From contig VFKQ01000071.1 in assembly GCA_009885445.1 (NCBI GenBank), forward strand, positions 1-10,118: DNA of 10,118 nucleotides. Reading direction: 5' to 3'. Of the stretch, positions 1 to 6,725 are shown one piece after another. A program made the position numbers and the translations under genes. The notes under the pieces are model-generated. The model was not told the origin of the DNA. It saw only the letters and a program-made list of their open reading frames with translations, and searched no databases. The stretch comes from Anaerolineaceae bacterium (GTDB lineage Bacteria; Chloroflexota; Anaerolineae; Anaerolineales; Villigracilaceae). How positions within the stretch are numbered: position 1 is the first letter of the stretch; the number at the start of each line of letters is the position of its first letter.

Positions 1-1
1 G

Positions 2-1807
2 ATGGCGGACTCGGTTCACAAGCACGGTTCTCTCGCTGGTATCGAACTGACCTACAACAGCCACGACGCTTCCAATTTGTATTCGCGCTCCGCCGCGTTC
101 GGTCCGCGCTCGATGGGCATCACGGGCGGATCGGGCTACGAACCCGGACAGACGCGCGCCGCGACGAAGGACGACCTCAAGCAAGTGCGCAAGTGGCATC
201 GCAATGCCGCGTTGCGCGCGCAACAAGCGGGCTTCGACATTATCTACTGCTACGCCGCGCACAACATGTCGCTGGCTTTTCATTTGTTATCCAAACATAA
301 TGACCGCACCGACGAGTACGGCGGCTCGCTCGAAAACAGAGTCCGCTTTTTGCGCGAACTCATCGAAGAGACCAAAGACGCCGTCGGCGAAAAATCCGCC
401 GTGGCCCTGCGCTTCGCCGTGGACGAATTGCTCGGCGACGAAGGCCTCACGCACGACGGCGAAGCGCGCGAGATCGTGTCCATGCTCGCCGAACTTCCTG
501 ACTTGTGGGACGTTAACGTCAGCAACTGGAATAATGACTCGGCCACCAGTCGTTTTGAAAAAGAGGGCCATCAGGAAAAATATACATCCTTCGTTAAACA
601 ATTAACCACGAAACCTGTTGTCGGTGTGGGTCGTTACACGTCACCCGACGCGATGCTCTCCGCCATTCAACGCGGCGTGATGGACTTCATCGGCGCGGCG
701 CGGCCCTCCATTGCCGACCCGTTTTTGCCGATGAAAATAAAAGAGAATCGCATCGAAGATATCCGCGAGTGCATCGGGTGCAACATCTGCGTCTCAAGCG
801 ACCTGCGCTTCGTGCCGATTCGCTGCACGCAAAATCCGACCATGGGCGAAGAGTGGCGCCGCGGCTGGCATCCCGAAAACATCGCGCCCAAAAAATCTGA
901 AAAAGAAATTCTCATCGTCGGCGCTGGCCCGGCGGGGCTTGAAGCCGCGCGCGCCCTCGGTCAACGCGGTTATCGCGTCATCCTCACCGAAGCCGAGCGC
1001 GAACTCGGCGGGCGCGTGCGCACCGAAAGCGCGCTCCCCGGTCTCAGCGAGTGGCGGCGCGTGATGGATTGGCGCGTGACTCAAATTGAAAAACTTCCAA
1101 ATGTTTTCACCTATCTTGGCAGTCGCATGTCCGCCGCCGACGTGCTCGAAGCGGGTCCGCGCGACGTGCTCATCGCCACCGGCGCAAAATATCGCCGCGA
1201 TGGAATCGGGCGCAATCGCGCTGTGCCGCTTTCCGGCGAAAATATTTTTACGCCCGATGATTTTATGGAGTTCGGTGGCTTGCCGCCGAAACTGCGCGAG
1301 CAAGCTCCCGCACTCCAAATCGTCATCTACGACGACGACCACTACTACATGGGCGGCGTGCTGGCCGAACTGCTCGCGCAAAATAATTGCAAAGTGACTC
1401 TCGTCACGCCCGCGCCGAGCATTTCATATTGGACTCAATTCACACTGGAACAGGATCGCATCTACAAACGTTTACTCAGCCTGGATGTGACTCTGCTCAC
1501 GCACACGCTCCTCGCTCAAACCGCGCCCGAAGCGGTTACGCTGACGAATAGCATCACCCACGCTGAGTCGACTCTGCGTGCCGATGCTGTTGTGCTGGTC
1601 ACAGACCGCGTCCCGAGCGACTCGCTCTATCGGGAGCTGCAACCCGCTTTGAGCGCGGGCCGACTCGACTCGTTGCGCTGTATCGGCGACGCCGACGCGC
1701 CCAACATCATCGCGCAGGCCGTCTTCGCTGGTCATCTCGCCGCGCGCGAATTTGACGAGTCGATTAATCCAGATGAAACGCCGTTTAAGATAGAACGGAC
1801 TTTGTAA
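2..1807 (+). CDS. Trimethylamine/dimethylamine dehydrogenase-family flavoprotein, 5'-truncated by window edge
   Basis: This is an FMN and [4Fe-4S] oxidoreductase of the 2,4-dienoyl-CoA reductase/trimethylamine dehydrogenase (TMADH) family, which oxidatively N-demethylates amines. The visible part runs from inside the N-terminal TIM barrel to the stop; the ATG at 2 is probably internal. Residues numbered from it match remembered TMADH catalytic positions with steady offsets: Y84 and H87 (TMADH Y169/H172), W176 and D179 (W264/D267), cluster cysteines C257, C260, C263 and C275 (C345/348/351/364), then the family signature GEEWRRGWHPE. A Rossmann motif G307-A-G-P-A-G312 opens the ADP-binding domain, and a second nucleotide-type fold starts near Y443-DDDHYYMGG. 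About 85 N-terminal residues, including the cysteine that binds FMN covalently in TMADH, lie outside the window. The third aromatic residue of the TMADH substrate bowl (W355) appears replaced, by D267, so the substrate may be another methylated or secondary amine. Family is certain; substrate is not. Confidence 0.9.
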   Translation: MADSVHKHGSLAGIELTYNSHDASNLYSRSAAFGPRSMGITGGSGYEPGQTRAATKDDLKQVRKWHRNAALRAQQAGFDIIYCYAAHNMSLAFHLLSKHNDRTDEYGGSLENRVRFLRELIEETKDAVGEKSAVALRFAVDELLGDEGLTHDGEAREIVSMLAELPDLWDVNVSNWNNDSATSRFEKEGHQEKYTSFVKQLTTKPVVGVGRYTSPDAMLSAIQRGVMDFIGAARPSIADPFLPMKIKENRIEDIRECIGCNICVSSDLRFVPIRCTQNPTMGEEWRRGWHPENIAPKKSEKEILIVGAGPAGLEAARALGQRGYRVILTEAERELGGRVRTESALPGLSEWRRVMDWRVTQIEKLPNVFTYLGSRMSAADVLEAGPRDVLIATGAKYRRDGIGRNRAVPLSGENIFTPDDFMEFGGLPPKLREQAPALQIVIYDDDHYYMGGVLAELLAQNNCKVTLVTPAPSISYWTQFTLEQDRIYKRLLSLDVTLLTHTLLAQTAPEAVTLTNSITHAESTLRADAVVLVTDRVPSDSLYRELQPALSAGRLDSLRCIGDADAPNIIAQAVFAGHLAAREFDESINPDETPFKIERTL

Positions 1808-1827
1808 CGCGAAACCATGGTTTCGCG
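1808..1827. repeat. Perfect 20-bp palindrome directly after the dehydrogenase stop codon
   Basis: The sequence CGCGAAACCATGGTTTCGCG equals its own reverse complement over 20 bases and starts at the base after the TAA. It lies upstream of the lipoprotein ribosome-binding site. There is no T-tract, so it is not a standard intrinsic terminator, and with no loop it would only make a short hairpin in RNA. It could be a dimeric regulator's operator, an mRNA-end stabiliser or a dispersed palindromic repeat. An in-frame ATG at 1817 lies inside it but is not the likely lipoprotein start. Confidence 0.85.
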
Positions 1828-1846
1828 ACCAACCAAAAGGAGAAAC

Positions 1847-2539
1847 ATGAAAACAAGATTTTTTCTCATTGTAGTTTTGATCGCCTCAATGCTCTCTGCC
1901 TGCAAACCCGCCACGCCGGATTTCAGCGGCAGATGGACGGGGAATGTAGCCATTATCACCCTCACGCAAGAGGGCGATCACGTGACAGGTTCAGTGGAGG
2001 GTTACGGAGGCGCGTGGAATTTCACCGTCACTGGGTTAGTGAAAGGCACGATTCTCACCTTCGCGGGCGAGACGCCACTTGGCCCGCTGGCGATTGTGCT
2101 TTCTGAAGATGGAAAAACTTTTCACAGCGCCGACTCTGCCCTAGCGTTTTGCGGCACACGCGGCGACACATTGCCGGATGGCTGTGGCTTCACTGGTGAA
2201 TGGAAACTGAAGGCAGATTTTCTGCCCGAGGGGATCACTGCCAGACTCACTCAAACCGGCGCGGATGTTTCCGGCGCGGCTTATGACTCCGATGGTGGGC
2301 AGATCGCATTGCTCATTTCGGTGGTCAGTTGGGGCAAAGGCTGGTCTACTTCGGGGACGAATGAGTGGGGTGATTTCACTTTGTACATGACCAGCGATGA
2401 AAAAGCCTTCGAGCTGGTCGCGCAAGATCAGCCCGCGAAAGATCAGTCCGCCAAAGACAAGAGCAATCGCGAGTGGTGCGGCTTGCGCGAAGGCGAGACA
2501 CTGGTTTACGTAATCTTTTTCGATTGCACCATTCCATAA
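1847..2539 (+). CDS. Putative lipoprotein with two similar beta-rich lobes (hypothetical)
   Basis: This is a 230-residue protein of unknown function, probably lipid-anchored on the outer face of the membrane. I chose the ATG at 1847 because AAAAGGAG lies just upstream and the product begins with a classical signal peptide, MKTRFF plus a hydrophobic core ending in the lipobox L16-S-A-C19. The mature part looks internally duplicated. Lobe 1 starts F26-S-G-R-W30 and contains LTQEGDHVTGSV; lobe 2 starts F115-T-G-E-W119 and contains LTQTGADVSGAA. Each lobe has a cysteine pair (C102/C113 and C211/C227) in similar places, possibly disulfides. A short lysine/aspartate repeat (AKDQS, AKDKS) sits at residues 197-206. 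The gene follows the dehydrogenase by 39 bp and could be cotranscribed, but nothing else links them. I do not recognise the family. Confidence 0.8.
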   Translation: MKTRFFLIVVLIASMLSACKPATPDFSGRWTGNVAIITLTQEGDHVTGSVEGYGGAWNFTVTGLVKGTILTFAGETPLGPLAIVLSEDGKTFHSADSALAFCGTRGDTLPDGCGFTGEWKLKADFLPEGITARLTQTGADVSGAAYDSDGGQIALLISVVSWGKGWSTSGTNEWGDFTLYMTSDEKAFELVAQDQPAKDQSAKDKSNREWCGLREGETLVYVIFFDCTIP

Positions 2540-2558
2540 AGTAGAGTCACTGCCAACA

Positions 2559-2591
2559 AAAAACGCGACGCCTGAAAGGGGTCGCGTTTTT
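2559..2591. terminator. Bidirectional intrinsic terminator between convergent genes
   Basis: A perfect 11-bp inverted repeat, AAAAACGCGAC (2559-2569) and GTCGCGTTTTT (2581-2591), encloses an 11-nt loop. Read on plus it gives a GC-rich stem ending in five U; on minus it ends in six U. It lies 20 bp after the lipoprotein stop and 65 bp beyond the stop of the convergent PP2C gene, so it can end both transcripts. Confidence 0.88.
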
Positions 2592-2592
2592 C

Positions 2593-2655
2593 GATTCAAT
2601 TACCATTTACCCAACCACCCAACTATCGAACTATCTAACCACGCAACTACAAAAC
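2593..2655. repeat. Simple phased intergenic repeat (AACTATC/CAACTA type)
   Basis: The gap between the terminator and the PP2C stop is a degenerate run of units such as CCAACTATC, GAACTATC, TAACCACG and CAACTAC, with a period of about 8 nt. It encodes nothing convincing. It resembles other simple phased repeats in this window's gene gaps. Confidence 0.55.
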
Positions 2656-3522
2656 TCACTCCCCCATCAACCACTCCACAATTCCCTTTTTCTTTTCGCT
2701 TTCGGGGCGCGGCTTGGGCACACCCAGCAAAATGACGGTGATGTTATCGTGCCCGCCGCGCTCGTTGGCCTTGGCCACCAGGTTCTGCGCGGCGCTCTTA
2801 AAATTGCCCGCCGCGCGGATGATTGCTTGAATCTCGTCCGCCCAGACCATGTCGGTCAGGCCGTCGGAGCACAGCAAAATAATATCCTGCGGCTGGAGCA
2901 CGCTGCCCTGATTCTTCATGGACACAACACTGTTGTCAGAGTCGCTGAGCTTCATGCGAAAATCCACTTCGGGCAATTTCAGCGAGCCGAGATAGCGGCG
3001 GATGATATGCACATTCGGGTGGTCGTGCGCTTCTTCAGGTTTGATAATCTTTTTTTCAACAGCTTCCTGAATCCAGGTGTGGTCGTTGGTCAGTTGTTGC
3101 ATTTTGTCGCCGCGCAAAAGATAAATGCGCGAATCGCCCACGTAGGCAATATATAATTTGTCGCCGATCACCCACGCGCTGGCGCAGGTGGAACCCATGC
3201 CGCTATGCTCATCGCTCGAGGCAGATTGATGCGTAATGGCCTCGCTCGCAGATTGAAGAGCCTCTTCAAGAATCTCCAGCGGCGCGCGTCCATTGCTTTT
3301 TGAAATCGCCGCGCCAATATGTTCAACCGCCTGCTCGGCGGCAATCTCGCCAGCGTGATGTCCGCCGATGCCGTCGCACAGCACGGCAAACACCGAGGGC
3401 GTGGAGTCTTCCTTGCTCAACACATGCGAAAGCACGCTGAAGCGGTCCTCGTTATTTTTGCCCGACATGCCAGCATGGCTGAGGGCGGCGACGTGCAGGT
3501 GGGCGCGTTGTGTGCGGATCAC
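2656..3522 (-). CDS. PP2C-family Ser/Thr protein phosphatase (Stp-like)
   Basis: This 288-residue cytoplasmic, metal-dependent phosphatase removes phosphate from Ser/Thr residues, normally opposing Hanks-type kinases. All bacterial PP2C motifs are visible in order: N24-E-D26-R-F, C49-D50-G-I-G-G-H55, G110-S-T with VGDSR at 128-132, N146-D-H148, the strand IILLCSDGLTDMV around D220, and G257-H-D259-N-I-T. D26, D50, D220 and D259 are the expected metal ligands. There is no transmembrane segment. A polar stretch at about 194-206, before the CSDG strand, looks longer than usual. Translation starts at GTG (3522), with AGGAAA five bases upstream. The gene begins 16 bp after the FHA-protein stop on the same strand, so the two are almost certainly cotranscribed, suggesting that the phosphatase resets phospho-sites read by the FHA domain. 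Confidence 0.95.
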   Translation of the reverse strand: MIRTQRAHLHVAALSHAGMSGKNNEDRFSVLSHVLSKEDSTPSVFAVLCDGIGGHHAGEIAAEQAVEHIGAAISKSNGRAPLEILEEALQSASEAITHQSASSDEHSGMGSTCASAWVIGDKLYIAYVGDSRIYLLRGDKMQQLTNDHTWIQEAVEKKIIKPEEAHDHPNVHIIRRYLGSLKLPEVDFRMKLSDSDNSVVSMKNQGSVLQPQDIILLCSDGLTDMVWADEIQAIIRAAGNFKSAAQNLVAKANERGGHDNITVILLGVPKPRPESEKKKGIVEWLMGE

Positions 3523-3538
3523 TAGGGTTTCCTGGGCT

Positions 3539-5563
3539 TTAGCCTGATTCGGCGGGGATCACAGTGGGGTCGGTGGGTTGGGGCGCGTCTTTCAACTCAA
3601 AACGATACATCAGATTTCCAAAGTGTACCCTATCGCCATGTTTTAAGGCATAGCCCGCACGGGTGACTGGCGCATAATTTACCCACGTGCCCGCCAGCGA
3701 GTTTTGGTCCGCAATCGTGAAGCCGCTTTCAGTGCGCAGAATGCGCGCGTGCAACGGCGAGAGCGCAGGCTCATCCAAAATAAACGACGACTGCACCGGG
3801 TCTGTGCCCAAAGTCATTTCAGATTCGGATAATGGAATCGGATTCGACGTGACGGGTTGACCGTCTGCCCCCAAGCGGACCAAGCGCGCGGGCGCATCTT
3901 TCCCCGCTCTGAGCGGGTTGCCCGCCCCAGGCTTTTTCTTCGGGCCGCTGGGCGGCTCGATGCCGGCAATGCGAATGGGTTGCGTCAGCGGGTCGTTATA
4001 TTTATCACGCGCCGCCTTGCGTTGACTCGCCGAAGGGATGCGCCGCAGGCGACTGCCCAACAGCGTGCCGACGAGAATCAACCCCGCCAGACCCAGCGCG
4101 CCGTAGATAATTAATTGGCGATTGCGCGCCAACACGATCAGCGGCCCACCCGCCGGGTGGATGACAGTGATGTCCACGGGCAGGTCGAGGCTGGTGCCGG
4201 TGATGTCGAGGTTGTCAGTGGCAGTGACGCGCAAGGTGTGACGTCCGCTTTCGAGGTAGAGGCTCAAGTCCCAGGTGAATTGGTCGAGCGCGCCGGTTTT
4301 GTTTTCGGCCACAAGCACGCCGTCAATGTACAGCGCGGTGCTGACGATGGGGCGCGGATTGCCATCCGGAAAGTCGAAGATGACCGTCAGCGTTTGCTCG
4401 GCGGGGGCGAGCGCTTCATCGTTAAACGGGTCGTCGGCGGGCGCGGCGCGTGTGATCTGCGCGGGCAGGGCGGCGAAGATTGGGTTGGGCGGCTGGATGT
4501 TGAGCGTAAAAGTCTGCGGAGCTGAGGCGACGCGTGAAGCGCCCAAAGTGGCTTCCACGCTCAGGGTGTGCTCACCCGCTGTGGTCAGGCCCGAGGCGTA
4601 GGTCAGATGGTAGACGCGGCGCAGGGGGGCGAAATAATTCTCAGGGTTGGGTAAATCGCTGAGCCCGTTAAAAGTCGCATAATCGCCGCCGGTTTGTGTC
4701 GTCAGCGCTTGAAAAAGAATCGCGCTGGGGTGGGTAAAAAACGAGTCGGTGTCGATGAACCAGACGAAGATGCGCACGTGGCCGGCCAGGGCGCGCGCGC
4801 CGATGTTGGTGAGCGCCTCTTGCAGGCTGGGGTCGTCCATGTGCGGGGTGATGAAAAGCACGGCGCGTTTGGTGCCGACCTGCGCGTTGGAGTCGAGGGC
4901 GGTGTCTACGGCGAAGGCCAGCGGCTGGATGTTGGGCGTGGTGGCTTTGAAGTTGGGCTGGTAGGCGGCGAAACTGGACAGCCAGGTTTGCGGGTTGGTG
5001 TGCGCGATGATCGGCCCGGCAATGGTGACGAGACTCAGGTCGTCGCTGGTGTCTTCGGGCAGTGAGGTGACCCACGCGCCGAGGGTTTGTTGAATGCGCT
5101 GATAGCGCGAGACGCCCTCGCCGTCGCGCACGTCAAACGAGGGGCCGGGATTCACGCCGACGACGATCTGCGCGCCGATGGGTTCTTCGCTGAGCGCCGT
5201 GGCCGTGCGCATGCTGGTATCTTCAATGATATTGAGGTCGGCCGATTTCAAACCGCTGACAAATTGTCCGTTCGCGTCATAGACATCTAAAACGGTGGAG
5301 ATATTTGGGAAGGCAGAAACATCTGGCGCGCCGATTTCAATGTAGGCGGCGGATTGGGCGGAAACCAAAGATGAAGGCTGAAGGATGAAAGATGAAAGAA
5401 GAAAGAGGAGAGAAGAGAGAAGAGAGAAGAGAGAAGAAAGAGGAAAGAGAGGGCGGCGAGGTGAGGCAGAGGCGCGCGGACTTTGCTTCGCGTCTCTTGA
5501 AAAACTTCGCGCTCTTTGCGGTCTTCGCGGTGAAAAATTAAACTTGAACATTGCTCTCATCAA
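3539..5563 (-). CDS. Exported/transmembrane von Willebrand A-like protein with cytoplasmic C-terminal FHA domain
   Basis: This is a single-pass membrane protein of up to 674 residues. Numbered from the TTG at 5563, the order is a basic N-terminus, a Leu/Ser/Phe core at about 38-66 ending VSA (67-69, possible cleavage), a beta strand-rich segment, a vWA-like fold at about 130-300, Ig-like beta domains to about 470, a transmembrane helix at about 484-503, a basic flank, a Pro/Lys-rich linker, and an FHA domain at about 583-660. FHA domains bind phosphothreonine; S602-x-x-H605 and G625-T-x-V-N629 are present, but the usual GR motif reads GTD (586-588) and NGT reads AGT. The vWA MIDAS reads N138-P-G-P-S142 instead of DxSxS, so metal binding is doubtful. 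Starts at TTG 5563, ATG 5560 or ATG 5551 all overlap the upstream gene's end; no later ATG would keep the signal sequence. The PP2C gene follows by 16 bp. Confidence 0.85.
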   Translation of the reverse strand: MMRAMFKFNFSPRRPQRARSFSRDAKQSPRASASPRRPLFPLSSLFSLLSSLLFLLSSFILQPSSLVSAQSAAYIEIGAPDVSAFPNISTVLDVYDANGQFVSGLKSADLNIIEDTSMRTATALSEEPIGAQIVVGVNPGPSFDVRDGEGVSRYQRIQQTLGAWVTSLPEDTSDDLSLVTIAGPIIAHTNPQTWLSSFAAYQPNFKATTPNIQPLAFAVDTALDSNAQVGTKRAVLFITPHMDDPSLQEALTNIGARALAGHVRIFVWFIDTDSFFTHPSAILFQALTTQTGGDYATFNGLSDLPNPENYFAPLRRVYHLTYASGLTTAGEHTLSVEATLGASRVASAPQTFTLNIQPPNPIFAALPAQITRAAPADDPFNDEALAPAEQTLTVIFDFPDGNPRPIVSTALYIDGVLVAENKTGALDQFTWDLSLYLESGRHTLRVTATDNLDITGTSLDLPVDITVIHPAGGPLIVLARNRQLIIYGALGLAGLILVGTLLGSRLRRIPSASQRKAARDKYNDPLTQPIRIAGIEPPSGPKKKPGAGNPLRAGKDAPARLVRLGADGQPVTSNPIPLSESEMTLGTDPVQSSFILDEPALSPLHARILRTESGFTIADQNSLAGTWVNYAPVTRAGYALKHGDRVHFGNLMYRFELKDAPQPTDPTVIPAESG
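5394..5453. repeat. 60-nt pure purine/pyrimidine tract inside the signal-peptide codons
   Basis: The plus strand is entirely A/G over these 60 bases, with repeated AGAGAAGAG units; the coding minus strand is entirely C/T. Only Leu, Ser, Phe and Pro codons are possible there, and that is what encodes residues 38-57 of the FHA protein. The partly mirror-symmetric tract could form triplex DNA and is prone to slippage. A CT-rich simple stretch just downstream of xpt (9540-9570) has similar composition. Confidence 0.9.
5487..5537. repeat. Repeat-like CTTCGCG/CTCTTTGCGG segment at the membrane-protein/FHA-protein junction
   Basis: The plus strand carries three CTTCGCG units (5487, 5506 and 5523) mixed with CTCTTTGCGG and ending GGTGAAAAA. 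This wording resembles a dispersed intergenic repeat I recall from several bacterial phyla; that is memory, not a search result. It lies directly beyond the stop of the upstream membrane protein but is read through by the FHA-protein frame, where it encodes the basic residues before the signal core. Confidence 0.5.
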
Positions 5564-6533
5564 CAGGCGTTTCGACTGGACGTGTCAACTCCACGTAGGT
5601 CAGAGTCCAAGAAGATTGCGTGAAGGCGGTCAGGATTCCGTTGGCTGTCAGCGAGATGGGCAGGTAGCACAGCATGGCGATGCCCGCGATGATTAATGGC
5701 GTAAATGAAAGCTCGCCTCCCGCGCCAGAGGCGCTGACCATAAAAGCAATGAAGGCGGGCACCAGGATGGCAATCAGCGGCAGGCCAATGAGCAGGCTGG
5801 CGAACCAGTGAACCACACCCAGCACCACCGACATTAAAATGATGGAGACGATATTTTTGCGCACGATGCCCCAGCCGCGTTTGACCGAGTCCACAATGCC
5901 CAAATTTTCGAGCACCAGCGCGGTCTGCGCCTGTTGCCCCACCCAGCCGAGCACGATTCCGAACAGGGCGGTGAAGCAGGCGCACAAAGCCAGCACCGGC
6001 ACGAAGGCAAACAGCCGCGCCGCTTGTTCGTCCACGCTGATGGCGGCGAAGAAGGCCAGGATGGCGGCCAGAAAACCAATGCCGATGGCGAGATAGACAA
6101 ATGCAAATGGAAAGCCGATCAGCGCCCACATCCAGAACGAGCGCCAGAAGTAAGGCCAGCCTCCGCTGAACAGTTCGCCCATCACAGGCGCTTCGTTTTT
6201 GTCTGCTTGCAGGGTGCCGCGGATGATTCCGATGCGCCCGATGGTGCTGACGGCGGTGATGATGAAACTGAACACGAGCAGAATCACAAAAACGATTACC
6301 ACTATTTTGATGATGCTATCGGGGTTGTTGAACACCTGCGCCATGTCGCGCAGAATCTGCGGCGGTTCACCCGTGCCTGAATTTTGATTACCTGAATCGA
6401 AGTTCGATGAACCGCTGAAGCCCGAGCCGCCGCCCGTGCCGCAACTGGCTAAAATGCCAAACAGCCACAGGGCGCGATGCTTCCAGGTAATTTTCCATGC
6501 GCGGGTAAGTATGTCGCTAAAGTTGAAATTCAT
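5538..6533 (-). CDS. Multi-pass integral membrane protein, hypothetical
   Basis: This is a 331-residue membrane protein of unknown function. It starts at ATG 6533 with GAGG seven bases upstream. An amphipathic, Trp-rich start (ILTRAWKITWKHRALWLFG) is followed by a short hydrophobic stretch, a Gly/Ser/Asn-rich loop at 32-57, and hydrophobic segments at about 75-98, 134-165, 174-198, 228-248, 250-272 and 280-305. The segment VDSVKRGWGIVRKN (214-227) between helices resembles the conserved loop of membrane families related to the glycerophosphodiester phosphodiesterase membrane domain, though I cannot assign a named family. It is the first visible gene of the operon, and its end overlaps the FHA-protein start by 14 to 26 bp, which suggests translational coupling. 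A role in the same envelope signalling unit is inferred from position only. Confidence 0.85.
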   Translation of the reverse strand: MNFNFSDILTRAWKITWKHRALWLFGILASCGTGGGSGFSGSSNFDSGNQNSGTGEPPQILRDMAQVFNNPDSIIKIVVIVFVILLVFSFIITAVSTIGRIGIIRGTLQADKNEAPVMGELFSGGWPYFWRSFWMWALIGFPFAFVYLAIGIGFLAAILAFFAAISVDEQAARLFAFVPVLALCACFTALFGIVLGWVGQQAQTALVLENLGIVDSVKRGWGIVRKNIVSIILMSVVLGVVHWFASLLIGLPLIAILVPAFIAFMVSASGAGGELSFTPLIIAGIAMLCYLPISLTANGILTAFTQSSWTLTYVELTRPVETPVDESNVQV

Positions 6534-6570
6534 TGTAGGGCCTCAGTTTGAAAATAGGGCTTAATTTTTT

Positions 6571-6602
6571 TTGCCACGGATTTCACGGATTTTCACGGAT
6601 TG
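6571..6602. repeat. CACGGATT-type dispersed repeat upstream of the membrane-protein operon
   Basis: Three near-tandem units (GCCACGGATTT, CACGGATTTT, CACGGATTG) with a period of about 10 nt lie between the operon start and the guaA stop. I recall similar CACGGATT arrays as common intergenic repeats in several phyla, which is background knowledge. No coding potential is seen. It lies about 40-70 bp upstream of the start codon and so could overlap the operon promoter region. Confidence 0.6.
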
Positions 6603-6632
6603 TTTCAGGTTGCCAATCGTGTCCTGCGTACC

Positions 6633-6694
6633 GTAAAGGCGACCCTTCATTTTAAATCAAGTCGTCTTGTGGACGCCGGTCGGGTCGCCTCTAC
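6633..6694. repeat. 13-bp imperfect inverted repeat downstream of guaA
   Basis: GTAAAGGCGACCC (6633-6645) pairs with GGGTCGCCTCTAC (6682-6694) at 12 of 13 positions, the other being a possible G-U wobble in minus-strand RNA, around a 36-nt loop. It lies 31 bp beyond the guaA stop but has no U-tract, so it is a weak terminator candidate. It may be a remnant of a palindromic intergenic repeat. Phased AATCGTCAAT/AATCGTAAAT units fill 6696-6722. Confidence 0.6.
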
Positions 6695-6725
6695 CCAATC
6701 GTCAATCAATAAATCGTAAATGGAA

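Noticed and set aside
794..1381. Long minus-strand open frame within the dehydrogenase (195 codons)
   Set aside because: It lies opposite a clear dehydrogenase; its His/Ala-rich composition is typical of a shadow frame.
1817..1846. Upstream ATG at 1817 as the lipoprotein start
   Set aside because: It lies inside the 20-bp palindrome, lacks a ribosome-binding site and would put charged residues before a clean lipoprotein signal peptide that starts at 1847.
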